DNA of 64,000 nt from Cunninghamella blakesleeana. Taxonomy: Eukaryota > Mucoromycota > Mucoromycetes > Mucorales > Cunninghamellaceae. This document shows positions 35,481 to 47,382 of this stretch, piece after piece. A model generated the notes under the pieces. The model saw only the letters and a list, made by a program, of their open reading frames with translations. It searched no databases and was not told the DNA's origin. The stretch spans positions 1,364,001-1,428,000 of the forward strand of contig JAFCIZ010000007.1 of assembly GCA_017871115.1 (NCBI GenBank). Direction: 5' to 3'. The stretch's first letter is position 1; each line of letters begins with the position of its first letter. The position numbers were made by a program, and so were the translations under genes.

Positions 35481-36905
35481 ATGACACAAGCTAATAAAGA
35501 TGTTGTAATTACAAGTTATAAAATACACGATATTCGTTTCCCAACCTCTAAACATTTAGATGGCTCTGATGCTATGAACAAAGATCCTGATTATTCTGCT
35601 GCCTATGTTATATTTTATACAAATGACACAAGTCTTGAAGGTCATGGTATGACTTTTACTCTAGGTAGAGGAACCGAAGTATGTTGTAAAGCTATTGACG
35701 CTTTAGCTACCAAGTTTATCAATAAAACTTTATCAAGTTTAACTGAAAATATGAGGGACACGCATCGTATCTGTACAGGTGATTCTCAGTTACGGTGGAT
35801 TGGTCCAGAAAAGGGTGTGATACATTTGGCAACTGCTGCTGTTATCAATGCTATTTGGGATTTATGGGCAAAATATGAAAATAAACCTCTTTGGAAACTT
35901 ATTGTGGATATGTCACCTGATCAATTTATTCGTTGTATTGATTTTAAATATATTACAGATGCTTTAACTCCTCAAGAAGCCTTGGATATATTAAATGCTA
36001 ATAATGATACAAAATCAATTCGTGAAAAAGAAATATTAGAAAAAGGTTATCCTGCTTATACAACATCTGCTGGATGGTTAGGTAAATAAATAAATATATA
36101 CAGTTTATTATTGCTACTATTCTTGGATCCTTATTAATGCTGACATCCTCTTTTATTTTTTTATATTTTCACCTTTAATATATATATAGGCTATAGCGAT
36201 GAAAAAGTTAGAAAATTATGCAGAGAAGCAAAAGAACAAGGGTTTACTTATTTTAAACAAAAAGTGGGAAGTGATAAAGTGTCAGACGTAAAAAGGGCCA
36301 AATTAATTAGAGAAGAAATTGGTGATGATGGTGTGTTAATGATGGATGCAAATCAAATATGGGATGTACAAGAAGCCATTGATTGGATGCAAGATTTATT
36401 ACCATTCAAACCTTTATTTATCGAAGAACCTACTTCTCCAGATGATGTTCTTGGCCATGCTACCATTCGTAAAGCACTATATCCTCATACAAAAGTGGCT
36501 ACTGGTGAACATATTCAAAATCGTATTATTTTTAAACAATTATTTCAAGCTGAAGCCATCGATTTCTGTCAAATTGATTCATGTCGTGTCGCTGGTGTTA
36601 ATGAAATTTTAGCTATTATTTTAATGGCAAAAAAATTCAATGTTCCTGTTGTCCCTCATGCAGGTGGTGTCGGCTTATGTGAATATGTGCAGCATTTATC
36701 TTTAATTGATTATATTTGCGTATCTGCTACTACTGATAATCGTATTCTTGAATATGTCGATCATTTACATGAACACTTCTTGGATCCCGTTGTAATTAAA
36801 AATGGATGTTATGTTACCCCATTATCCCCTGGTTATAGTATTCAAATGAAACAACAATCTATTGACGACTATTCTTTCCCTAATGGTCGTATTCATAACA
36901 AATAA
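35481..36905 (+). CDS. ENOSF1: L-fuconate dehydratase-like enolase-superfamily enzyme
   Basis: Two exons: 35481-36081 and 36190-36905; 438 aa, the size of human ENOSF1 (rTS). The N-terminal capping domain has DIRFPTSKHLDGSDAMNKDP and YVIFYTNDTSLEGHGMTFTLG. The barrel shows the lysine pair YFKQKVG, metal ligands in MMDANQIWD and FIEEPTSPDD, ATGEH, and the catalytic histidine in VPHAGGVGLCEYVQH. The mandelate-racemase subgroup L-fuconate dehydratase abstracts the C2 proton and eliminates water to give 2-keto-3-deoxy-L-fuconate. It is probably soluble, cytosolic or mitochondrial. All main catalytic positions are present, so activity is expected. No other fucose-pathway gene is nearby, apart from the unrelated polyol dehydrogenase 14 kb away. 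Confidence 0.92.
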
Positions 36906-37233
36906 GTATCATGTACTATACATAAATATATATGATGGTGACGACGATGATGGTGTTTATAGTGTTGCATTTTTTATTAAAAAATAAAATAAATAAATGT
37001 TCCAAGTTGGTTATAATAAATAAAAATGATAGTAATTGTATTATTTCTTTATTTTTAACTATTATTATTAACAACGCTATTATTATTAATAAAAGTAAAT
37101 ACAATAATTAAAAAAAAAGTATATGAATTTATATGATATATATTTAAAATTTAAAATATTGCATAAAAACGGAGGAAGGGGTGTTATTAAGCTGAATAAA
37201 TCAAGTTGAAGTATTGTATTGTTTATCTTATTT
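36906..37233. other. Convergent intergenic region, no gene seen
   Basis: 3' ends of the fuconate dehydratase-like gene and of the small minus-strand gene. AT-rich with TTATTA repeats. Nothing else recognised. Confidence 0.55.
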
Positions 37234-37497
37234 TTATAATTTTAAATCTTTATATTTTTGAATTAAATTTTCGTTAGCGAATTCCCAACGCCATGTAGGC
37301 TTTGGTGTTGAAGGATCACGGAATACTTTTTTAGTTAAAACACCTTGACCTTCTAATGAAGATAAAATATGACGTTTCATGTGAGATTTAGATACTAATT
37401 CCGTTTCAAAAGTTTTAATATGTGTTGCTAAAGCATTTGTTGTCATAGGTCCATTTTTGGCTATTAAATGTTTAATAATTTTTCCTCCAGAAGACAT
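37234..37497 (-). CDS. Small basic winged-helix-like protein, function unknown
   Basis: Single exon, 87 aa. The sequence begins MSSGGKIIKHLIAKNGPMTT and ends FANENLIQKYKDLKL. The pattern of helices (IIKHLIAKNG, NALATHIKT, KRHILSSLEGQGVLTKK) followed by KPTWRWEF resembles a winged-helix fold with a C-terminal strand. The KPTWRWEF end and high lysine content recall small mitochondrial ribosomal or organellar proteins, but I do not recognise the family. It is divergently transcribed from TRAP1 with only 254 bases between the start codons, so the two may share a promoter; TRAP1 being mitochondrial is weak support for a mitochondrial role. Confidence 0.65.
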   Translation of the reverse strand: MSSGGKIIKHLIAKNGPMTTNALATHIKTFETELVSKSHMKRHILSSLEGQGVLTKKVFRDPSTPKPTWRWEFANENLIQKYKDLKL

Positions 37498-37751
37498 GGT
37501 GATATAAAGTAATAAAAGAGAAAGAGAAGAAAGAAAATAGCAATGGTAAAAATTAGAAGGTGGCTTGATACTGTTTTTTTAAAAATACGAATTTTATAAT
37601 AATCAGTTTTTTAAAAAATACGGATTTTTTTTTGTCCGATCAGTTTTTTCAACGGAATTTCAATTCTCATTATAAAAAATTGACAGCCTCTGTTTTTTTT
37701 CTTTCTTTTTCTTTAAGTTTCCTTTTTATACTTCATTTGTTATTGTTTTCT

Positions 37752-40182
37752 ATGTTGAAATTATTTACACGTTCTGCACTTCCTCATTTAACAACGGCTG
37801 CAAAACGCCAATCGAAAAAGCAGTTAAGAAGTTGGAAATATGCTGTGGTAAAATTAATTATATTCTCTTTTTATGCACACATATATTAATTGTTAATAGT
37901 AATAATAATAATAACAATAATAATCAAAACTCATGTATCTATTTATATAAATATTGTAAATTTAAATTAAATAGAATAACCCCTTAGTCCAACGTAATGT
38001 ATTAGCAAGTGCTAATGTTGGGCAAAAGTATTTATGGCAACAAATGGCAAGCTATTCTACTGAAACTACGAAAGTATGAAATAATTGTACCTGAAGCTAT
38101 TGTAGCTAATTATATAATATGCAAATATGTTAAATATATTTACCTTTATATATATATGAATTTTTTTTTTTTTTTTTCTATTTCTTTCTTTCTATTTTTT
38201 TTATTAAAATAGGAAGAAACTGAACAAGAAATCGTTACTGGAAAAGAAGAAGTTCATGAATTTAAAACAGAAACTAAAAGACTTTTAAATATTGTAGCCA
38301 ATTCACTTTATTCTGAAAAAGAGGTAAAGTTAATTCATTTTATTTTTATTTTTATTTTTATTTTTATTATATAATACTATGTGGATGGCCAAGTATTTAT
38401 GCATTACTATTATTTTTATTATTGTTTTTTCTGAATTTAATCATAGATTTTTGTAAGGTAAATACAATAATGATAATAATAATAATAATAATAATAATAT
38501 AATTGAGCGTTTTAAATTTGTTTAATATAAATTTATCATCCATCTATATTGTAGAGAATTAATTTCAAATGCAGCTGATGCCCTTGAAAAACTTCGACAT
38601 ACACAATCTATGGAAAGTTTGGAAAGCGATAAACCATTAGAAATTCGTATTACTCTTGACCAAGATAAACGTCAATTTATTATACAAGATTATGGTATTG
38701 GTATGACCTTAGATGAATTGAATGAGAATTTGGGTACTATTGCAAGATCAGGATCAAAAAGCTTTTTAGAAAAACTTGAAAAAGAAGGTGGATCTGGTTC
38801 AAGAGAAAACATCATTGGTCAATTTGGTGTTGGTTTTTATTCAACTGTAAGTTTTATTTATGTATTTAAAAATATATTATTATTATTATTATTATTTTTG
38901 TACAAGATATTGATTTTTATAACTTTTTAATTTGACAATATTATTATTTAGTTTATGGTAGGTGACCGTATTAAAGTTTACACACGTTCAGCTAAACCAG
39001 GGTCTAAAGGATATTGTTGGACAACTGATGGTCAAGGATCTTATACCGTTGCTGAAGCAGAAAACGTAGCAGTTGGCACTAAAATTGTTATTGAATTACG
39101 AGAAGATTGCAAATCTTACGCATCACAAATCGAAATCGACTCTATTATCAAGAAATATTCAAATTTTGTTGGATTTCCTATCTATTTGAATGGTACAGAA
39201 GTCAATACAGTAGAGCCTTTATGGACAAAAAGTAAAAATGAAGTAACTGAAGAGCAACATAAAAACTTTTATCGGTTTATTTCCAACGCATGGGATGAGC
39301 CTCAATATACAATGCACTTTAAAACCGATGCTCCTATCTCTATTGCCTCCGTACTATATATTCCTGAACGACACATGGAAATGTTAGGTGAACGTCAAGA
39401 ACCTGGTGTCTCTTTGTATTCAAGAAAAGTATTGATCCAACCTAAATCCAAAGGCCTTCTTCCTGATTATCTTCGTTTTATTAAAGGTGTAGTTGATTCC
39501 GAAGATATTCCACTTAATGTATCTCGTGAGCTTTTACAAGATAATATCTTATCTAGACTTAAAATGGTGATGACATCTCGTGTTCTCAAATGGTTAGATG
39601 GAGAAGCGAAGAAGGATCCTAAGAAGTACAATGATTTCTTTTTAGATTTTGGTCAATTCATTAAAGAAGGTGCTTGTACTGATGCTATGCATAAAAGAGA
39701 TATTGCTAAATTATTAAGATTTGAAAGCTCTACTACAAAAGAAGGTGAAATGACAAGTTTAGAAGACTATAAATCTCGCAAACAAGAAAAGCAAGAAGCT
39801 ATTTATTATTTATTAACACCAAAACGACAATATGCTGAAGAATCTCCATATACGGAAATGTTTAAAAAGAAGAATGTCGAATTACTCTATTTATATGATA
39901 CAGTGGATGAATTTGTAGTAAATCATTTAAGTGAATTCCAAGGTATTAAATTAGTTGCTGCCGATTCTCCTGAAGCTGCTAGTGATCCTTTATTACAACA
40001 GGAACGTCCTTCACCTGAAAATGCAAATGATAATGGTGTTTCTTATTTAAGTGAAAACGATGCAAAAGATTTGGCAAAATGGATTGAAACTACACTTGGG
40101 TCCAATGCTGTTAAACAAGTAGATGTTTCTAGAAGACTTGATAAATTCCCTGCCATAGGTAAATATATAATAATAGCAATAT

Positions 40183-40217
<35 letters not shown>

Positions 40218-40667
40218 GATTAATGATTAATTATATATAATATACTATATATTTATGCATTAGTTTTGGAACATGAAAGTCCTGCCATGAGAAAAATGAT
40301 GCAAATGATGCAAGGATCTGCTAAACTTGGTGAAGTACCACCATCTCCTGCTCGTTTAGAAATCAACCCTGACCATGCTGTTATGCGTGGCCTTTATCAA
40401 ATTAGAGAAAAAGATCCAAAACTTGCTAAAATGGTAGCTGAACAGGTAAATATAATCCCATAAATATCAATATGATAAATATAATATAGATTATTAATAT
40501 TCATACTTATTTATTGAATGTTTAAATGATAATAATAGGTATACGATAATGCTTTATGTGCTGCTGGTGTATTAGATGATCCTAGATCCATGATCTCCCG
40601 CTTAAATGATTTATTGGAAATAAGCGTTAATAAGACAATTGAAGAAGATAAAAAAGTTACTGTATAA
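37752..40667 (+). CDS. TRAP1: Mitochondrial HSP90 chaperone TRAP1
   Basis: Eight exons: 37752-37847, 37975-38073, 38213-38323, 38447-38457 (11 nt), 38555-38846, 38952-40158, 40264-40445, 40539-40667; 708 aa, the length of human TRAP1. The N-terminus is a mitochondrial presequence (LKLFTRSALPHLTTAAKRQ, no acidic residues). The GHKL ATPase has IFVRELISNAADALEKL, where the 11-nt microexon codes IFVR, then QDYGIGMTLDEL and IGQFGVGFYST. The middle domain shows PLWTKSKNEVTEEQ, PLNVSRELLQDN and the arginine/KHXXF-type region. The C-terminal dimer domain ends with LLEISVNKTIEED. No MEEVD tail is present, as expected for TRAP1. It folds client proteins in the mitochondrial matrix. Exon 2 must start at 37975 to keep the frame; a later AG at 37986-37987 would not. 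Confidence 0.93.
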
Positions 40668-41906
40668 ATAATTACTTAGAAATAAAATTATAATAAATAT
40701 ATAAACATGAACATGGAATAAATATAAATAAACGATTGCATTAGTAATTTTTTTTTTTTGAGATTATTAAAAATTTGAGGGTTCCTACATCATTTCTTTT
40801 TCCTTTTTTTTTTTTATCCTATTGTTCAATTGAAATTTATATTTTTCTTAAGTACCGATCCTTTTTTTAACAATATATATAGTGCGCATGTATATCATTT
40901 AATTAAAATAGGGGTGTCATGAGCCGTATATTCAAATGACTTTACTAGCAGTTTTTAATTTCACTCTCAACGATAAGATACAATCATTTAATTCAAGCTT
41001 TGATCGCTCATGCTCTTTTTAAATCCATTTTATATTATTATATTTTAGCTTACATTCCACATATCAATAAATAAGAATTCAAATAGTAATCCCAAAATAA
41101 AAATTAACATTATCAGTGTATTGTCTTTTTTTCTTTTTCCTGTGTATAAATAATTTCTTTTCTGATTTTGACTTTCTTGAAAAATAATCTTGAAAGTTGA
41201 TTTATTATAGTATTTGTATACCATTTATTGTCTGTTTAACTGACTAGTTTATTGCAGTGAAAATGATAGAATAGCGTTTGAATCATTAAATTTTGTTTTT
41301 ATTATTATTTAAAAAATAAGAGAAAATAGTCTCAAGTAAAATAAGCTTTTATAAAAAAATCTGTTTTGATATTACTATTTGTCCTGCTGTTTGTCTTTCC
41401 ATAAAGGATAGCCTTTTAAATCATCAAATAAATTTTGTTTTGGGATTGTGCTGAAGTTATTACTAACTTCACAAATTGCCAGCATTAATTTATACATGAC
41501 AATATTCATTTTCATTGCCTCTTCAAAAGTTAGCTTTTTCTTTTTACTAGGTCACCAGTGACTCCGCTAATTAAACCAATAATATCTTTACATACTATCA
41601 TCTTTAATCAAACTTAATCCCCTTATTGTAGAATAAAGAAATGAAAACTTTTATAAAAAAATTAAACTTTTACAAAAGGATTGGTCGGAAAATGAAGAAG
41701 GAAAAAAGGAAATGTTCCCTAGAAAAAAAAAGTGTTCTTGGTAGCATAAATTTTTTTTTTCTGATTTGATTTTGTACTACTGTAATATTTTTCTTCTTAA
41801 TATGACTCAAAATATCGTCCATATACATCCGTTAAAACAGTTATAAATATCATTTTTTATCAATCAAATTTCAACACTTTTTCCTTCATACAAAAAAAAA
41901 AAAAAA
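40668..41906. other. Intergenic region with a broken minus-strand reading frame
   Basis: Mostly AT-rich non-coding sequence. A coding-like fragment on the minus strand at 41375-41605 is listed separately. The final 150 bases are the leader of the four-helix membrane protein gene, with a poly-A run just before the ATG. Confidence 0.5.
41375..41605 (-). pseudogene. Broken coding remnant, family unknown
   Basis: On the minus strand one frame reads DIIGLISGVTGDLVKRK and then stops; the next frame, starting at the same lysines, continues KLTFEEAMKMNIVMYKLMLA, then ICEVSNNFSTIPKQNLFDD and ends LWKDKQQDK and stop at 41375. Composition and helix pattern look like real protein, unlike the surrounding DNA. 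A single-base frame change at the junction explains the break. Just upstream a further piece (RGLSLIKDD) is in yet another frame. I do not recognise the family. It could also be the last exon of a live gene with an unusual splice. Confidence 0.35.
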
Positions 41907-42727
41907 ATGACATCCGAACCGATGATTTATTGTTGCTTACCCAGGTATATTAATAATATTCTTTATAATACATAATAATAATAATAATAGTACTAATCGA
42001 TGCTTCTAATAATTGATCATTCAAATAGACCGGGAATAACAACAATGTGTTTTATTTATGGTTGCATTGGATTTTCTTCAATTTTTACGTATTTATTTGT
42101 TAATTTTTTAAACTACAAATTTCTAGCCGACGAATATAAATGGCCTGGTATTTATGAAATTAACCACATGAAAATTCTTTTATACCTAGTTTTTGGTACA
42201 AATTATTTTTATGCATCCTATTTATCTTATAAGGTAAATCATAAAATAATAATGACCATAACCAATATAGCAAAAATTAGTTGTATTATTTATTGATTGC
42301 CATATTTTTCTTATAGAAAAAAATAATTTATATTAAACCTCTAGTTAAAATATTTATATCAAATATTACACTAAATATAGTCGTCGCTTTCTATGATCTT
42401 TATGGAATTTTTGAATGTGTTGAGAGAATGAATAATCCTTTGGATGAAGCTAAGGCAGGTGAGACAAATGAACCTCCTAGTCCGCAAGCCGTATTCTATT
42501 TCGCATTTTTTTGTGTTCTTTCATGGATCCTGTTTTATATTTTACCACTAGTAAATGAGGTAATTACAATCAATATTATAAATAGATATAGAAATACATT
42601 AGCAATAATCACTAGTGTCTTTTAAATCTTCTAACTTAATTTTATATAGGTATATCTTATCTTGAAAGTAAATCGATATATTGAATATATTGAAGCCAAA
42701 AAAAATGATGTCAAGCTAATTCACTAA
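41907..42727 (+). CDS. Multi-pass membrane protein of unknown family
   Basis: Four exons: 41907-41944, 42029-42233, 42317-42559, 42650-42727; 187 aa, with both internal exons in exact frame. Hydrophobic segments: TMCFIYGCIGFSSIFTYLFV, ILLYLVFGTNYFYASYLS, VKIFISNITLNIVVAFYDL, and FYFAFFCVLSWILFYILPLV, so four helices. Between TM1 and TM2 is DEYKWPGIYEINH; between TM3 and TM4 a hydrophilic loop (NNPLDEAKAGETNEPPSPQ). The tail is charged (RYIEYIEAKKND). FRAG1/DRAM-like proteins were considered because of the WPGI motif after TM1, but their other motifs are missing. No function is proposed. Confidence 0.7.
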
Positions 42728-42979
42728 AAAAGTTTGTACATTTTTTAATTAGAATAAATAAGCATAACAAACATAATTTTTGAAAAAATAGATAGTTTTA
42801 TTCCCATTTTATACTTTTGCTTCAATTTTATTTTATTTTAAATTAATTACAATGACAATAATAAAGTTAACTTTTATTTTATTTTAAAATGTTGATGATA
42901 TAAATATATATTGGTAATGAATACAATGATAATGTAATGATGTTATATAAGGATCATTGTATAGCATTATTAGGAATAA

Positions 42980-43235
42980 TTACAAGATGTATTCTAATTC
43001 ATATCGTTGATAGGTATTGTTTTCATCATTTTCTATCTTGGGATAATATGGTACTAATGCATCTTGATCTCCAATATAAAGTGAATTATATATCTTCCAA
43101 TAAATTTCTCTTACTTTTCTAGCTGGATGGAATAAACCTTGTAATGTATATTGTAAAATGGTCGCTGGCCCTAATGCTACTCGTAAACCTTCAATTGATT
43201 CAAGTACTGCATTTATTACGTGTGGACTAAGTTTT

Positions 43236-43278
<43 letters not shown>

Positions 43279-43316
43279 ATAACATTAGTATTGTTATATA
43301 GATGTATAGATGTATA

Positions 43317-43348
<32 letters not shown>

Positions 43349-46300
43349 ACTGTTTAAGTATTTTTAAATATAAATATTTTCATTACCTTGTTTCAAAAAT
43401 ATTTGGCCAAATATAATTTAATAAATGTAATAAAGGTTCTTCACAGCCAAGGCCAACTACACCTAGAGCCATATGTTTAATTGTAGCACAAGCTGTTTGA
43501 CGATGGACTAAATCACGATCAATGAGAGCATCTTCAAGTAAAGGAGTAACTGCCATAATATAGTCCTTACCCATTTCTATTTAATAGCAATATAAAAAAA
43601 AAAGTTAATTTTAATTGTATATTATATTTATATATATAAGTATAACTGGTACTTACCACCAACATATTCAAAAATAAAAGATAAAGATTTTAATACACCA
43701 TTTTGGACATTAAGTTCAGGAACACGATATTCATTCATAATGGCCGGTAATACAGTGAAAGGGGCACAGGTTTCAGCAACAATTGCAATAGCTACAGTAG
43801 TACATACACGATTTTGACGTTCTTGAACTTTCAAATTATTTAACAAAGTAGCCAAAACATCTTGAGGACCAATGGCTTTGGCAATATAACCAAATGTATT
43901 GACAGAGGCACGTCGAATGCCTTTTTTATGCGCCTTCAAAAGATCTAATAATTCAAAACAAACACGCATCCATTCTCTTGCAGAAACATATTCAGCACCT
44001 CGATCAGCAATACGGCCTACTAAATCAATACAGTTTTCTTGAACCTTTTCGTGACGATTTCTTAAAATAGGAGTAAGGCGTGGAAGTAAATCTTTAATAG
44101 GTGGAGTCATACTAGCCATACCAATCACATTCACAATAGCTTTTAATGCACCTAAAATAGAACCAAGTACTTCAGGATACTCTTCACCAAGATATTCATA
44201 TAGAATTTGACCCAATTGACTCATTAATTTTTCTTCACCACAAGTTTTCATTACGACGGCAATACGAGAGATTAAATCAGCAGCTTGTTGTCTTACTTTA
44301 GCTGATTTATTATTAAGACGCCATAAGATCTTGTAACAAATTTGGGGTAAATAGGGTTTAATACGCATACCAAAGGCATTGACCACTGTACCAAAACCAT
44401 TCAACATCACAACATCTTCTACTGTTTGTTCTTGGAAAGCATAAATAATACCGTCAATTAAAAGTTCTTCTAAACGAGGATCAATATCAGCAGCACCAAG
44501 ATTAGAAACGACGGCTTCAATTGTTTCCATTACCATTTTTCGGTAAGGTTCGCTTTCATCTTTAAGATCATTGACAATGCGACCAACAATTTCTGAAACA
44601 CCTACTTTATTAGCCAATTCTACAGTTGTTTCAACCACTTGTTTATAATTTCGTCTATCTAAAGCCATACGACGTACCCAAAAGTGTTTAAAGAAATCAG
44701 GTAAAATTTCTTCTTTAATATAAGCAGGCGTCACACCATCAGTAGCAGCGCATTGTTTGACAACTTTCAGCACAATCTTTTTCATTTCTTCATCTGGTGT
44801 TTGGAATTCTCGAATAAGAATTACCATGACTTCACGTGTATAATAATTTGCATATTCATCATCCATCAAAGGAATAATAAATCCAATAGCTTTTAAAAAT
44901 GCAGCTAAACCTTTACCACGGTGTTTACGAATACCTAACCATAAAGGTTCAAGAACTGTATCAAAGGATTCAATACCATAAGGAGCAGCCGCTTCAGCTA
45001 AAGCAGCAATGGCTAAGGCAGTGATTGTTCTTACTTTTTGTTGTTCATCTTCTAACCCATGCGCAACTGCTTCGACTAAATTTTTCAAATGGGGTAAAAT
45101 AGCACATCCCATTAAAATAGCAATTTGTTGGACAATTTTAATACCAGTATGGCGAGCTTGCCATGATTTTTTAGATTTACAAACAGCTTTTAAAAAGGGA
45201 AGTAAAGCAGGAATACCCAATGCTGAAGCAACAACAGAAAATGCACGAGCAGTTGTATTTCTTACATATTCATCGATATGATCAATATCAGGACGCATGG
45301 TTGTAATCATGGTGGGCAATCCAGCTGCTTTAGATAAATTACTAATGATTTCACGACCTTCTACACGAGCGTAATAATCTTCATCAATCAATAAAGGTTC
45401 AATGACAACAAGAATTTTATGTACATAAGGTCGAACCAAATCATCCAATTTATACAAAATACGGTCAATGACTTTAACTAATAAATGACGTTCTTGATCT
45501 TCCAAAGTAGGTGACATAAGTAAAGGTAAGATTTGGTTGAATAAAGGACCAGGACCAAAATCACGTGCCTTTTCTGTAATTTGTCTTAAAGCTGATTTAC
45601 GCATAGGTGGTGTACCATTTTTAATTTTAAGTAACAAGCGCATGATTTTACGTTCCATTAATTCTTCCATTGAAAGTTCATTCTCATCCTTATCGTCTAA
45701 TAATTTTCCAAAATGTTGCATATCTTCATCTTTAAAAAAGGGTAATGAACCAACACCAGGAATTTGTTGAGGTAATTCAGGAATAATCGTTTGTACATCG
45801 TCTTGCATCATAAATCCAGTTTCCATAGGTGCAGGTGTTGCCGTGAGTTTACGAGTAGGTGTTCTAATAGGGACGTAATCTGCTGGAGGTTCTAAAATCT
45901 TATAACCGGTACTAGGAAACATAGCATCTAATTCTTCATCTGATAAATATCTATTACGAGCATCTAATTCACGTTCCCAACGTAAACTGGACATAGCTTC
46001 AGGTGTCATGGGTACTTGCTGTTGTTGATGTGGTGTAGGTGTTACCATACCTAAATCACCAGCAGGTGTAACTCCGTTTGCAACTGGTGTAGCATCCCAT
46101 CTAGATCTTTTTGTTGTACCTTTAGGTGTAGCATCCCATTCTGATCTAAGAGGTGTTGCGTTCGGATCTGTGCGTAATGGTGTAGCATCCCATCTAGATC
46201 TTTTTCCAACGACAGGTGTTGCATCGACATTATTATTATTTACAGGTGTTGCCATATCCCATCTTCGTTTCTTTTTAGGTGCTACTGGTGTTGCTGATAC

Positions 46301-47107
46301 ATCATCATCCCAGGATGATCTTGGTGGTGTAGTAGATGCTGCCGCAGCTTCATTCATTACTTCATCTTTTCCCTCTTTTTGTCGCTGTGCAATAATGTTG
46401 ATTACTCTTTGTCTTTCTTTATCTAATTCTTGTTCACGCATCACTTCAGCATAAGAGCGTGAATCTGTATTATTTTGTTGATCTCCACCATCCTCTTTTG
46501 AAAAGGCATCTTTACGTTCAGGTGATAATATTCTATTAAATCGTCGTTGTTGATATTCTGATTCTCGATCAGATATACGTTTTGATTTTTGTGTGTGTGC
46601 AAAAGGATCATGTTGATCTGATTCACCAATAGTGTCTTGAATAATATCTTTGGTTGCAGAATATGAATTTAATTTACGTTTTGTTTCTTGATACATATTA
46701 TCATCAACATCATCCTCATCTTCATCATTGACTGCGATAGAAGTAGAATATCCTTCAAATTTATTTCCTGCATTATAAATATCTGTATCGTATGATAATG
46801 TTGCCATACTAGCGTGTTTTTCATTTTCTAATATTGCTTTGCTAATATCTTGATCGGTGATTTCTTTTCTTTTAGCTTGTACAGCTTGAATTTCTTGATC
46901 TAAATCTAAAAAATGAAAATGAAATAGAAGAGAAAAAAAAAAAATAGATATAGTTAAAGAATTAGTTTATTTATATTTTATGACACTTTATATATGTATG
47001 TATGTATATATTTAAAAATAAAGAGTAAAAAATAAATGCAGATAAACGTATATGAAGAATTTAAATTTAATAAATATTAATAATAACAATTACTTACCAT
47101 CAGCCAT
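42980..47107 (-). CDS. SF3B1: Splicing factor 3B subunit 1 (SF3B1/Prp10)
   Basis: Four exons: 47107-47098 (10 nt, start codon), 46905-43657, 43576-43387, 43226-42980; 1231 aa. The N-terminus has repeated RWDATP and SEWDATP units, the cyclin/CDK-type threonine motifs of SF3B1 that recruit partners. [19 protein letters not shown] marks the U2AF/p14-binding stretch. The remainder is HEAT repeats with near-invariant blocks: [60 protein letters not shown] and [20 protein letters not shown]. The residues equal to human Arg625, His662, Lys666 and Lys700, hot spots in human cancers, are unchanged. In the nucleus it is the scaffold of the U2 snRNP SF3b complex that clamps the branch site. Exons 3-4 supply the last HEAT repeats and the [11 protein letters not shown]...YELEYIL end. 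Confidence 0.96.
43239..43348. repeat. AT microsatellites and an 8-base repeat in the last SF3B1 intron
   Basis: AT dinucleotides run from 43239 to about 43277 and again at 43321-43348, separated by three copies of GATGTATA (43301-43324). All lie inside the intron at 43227-43386. Confidence 0.85.
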
Positions 47108-47382
47108 TTTATAGATTTATATTTTAAATATATAGAATATTAATAATTAAAAAAAAAAAAAAGGGAAAGGGAAGAGGAAAAAAAAATTCAATACCATATA
47201 AAAAATTGAAGTTTATAAAGTGACGTCGAAAAATTTAAACTCCAACTTGAGCCTGATTTTTAAATCACTTTACAAAAAACAAAAAAATTTGAACTCTTTT
47301 TTCATTGCTTCATTTTTTTTACCTACTCCCCTCTCTCTCTTTTTTTTTTCATTCTCTCCACTTTCATATAATAAAATTTAAT

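Noticed and set aside
37988..38073. Starting TRAP1 exon 2 at the AG of CCCTTAG (37986-37987)
   Set aside because: That acceptor gives an early stop in the phase of exon 1; the AG at 37973-37974 keeps the frame and yields the coding sequence NNPLVQRNVLASANVG.
44000..46600. Several plus-strand open frames across SF3B1
   Set aside because: All are antisense to the highly conserved SF3B1 exon; no splice or motif support.
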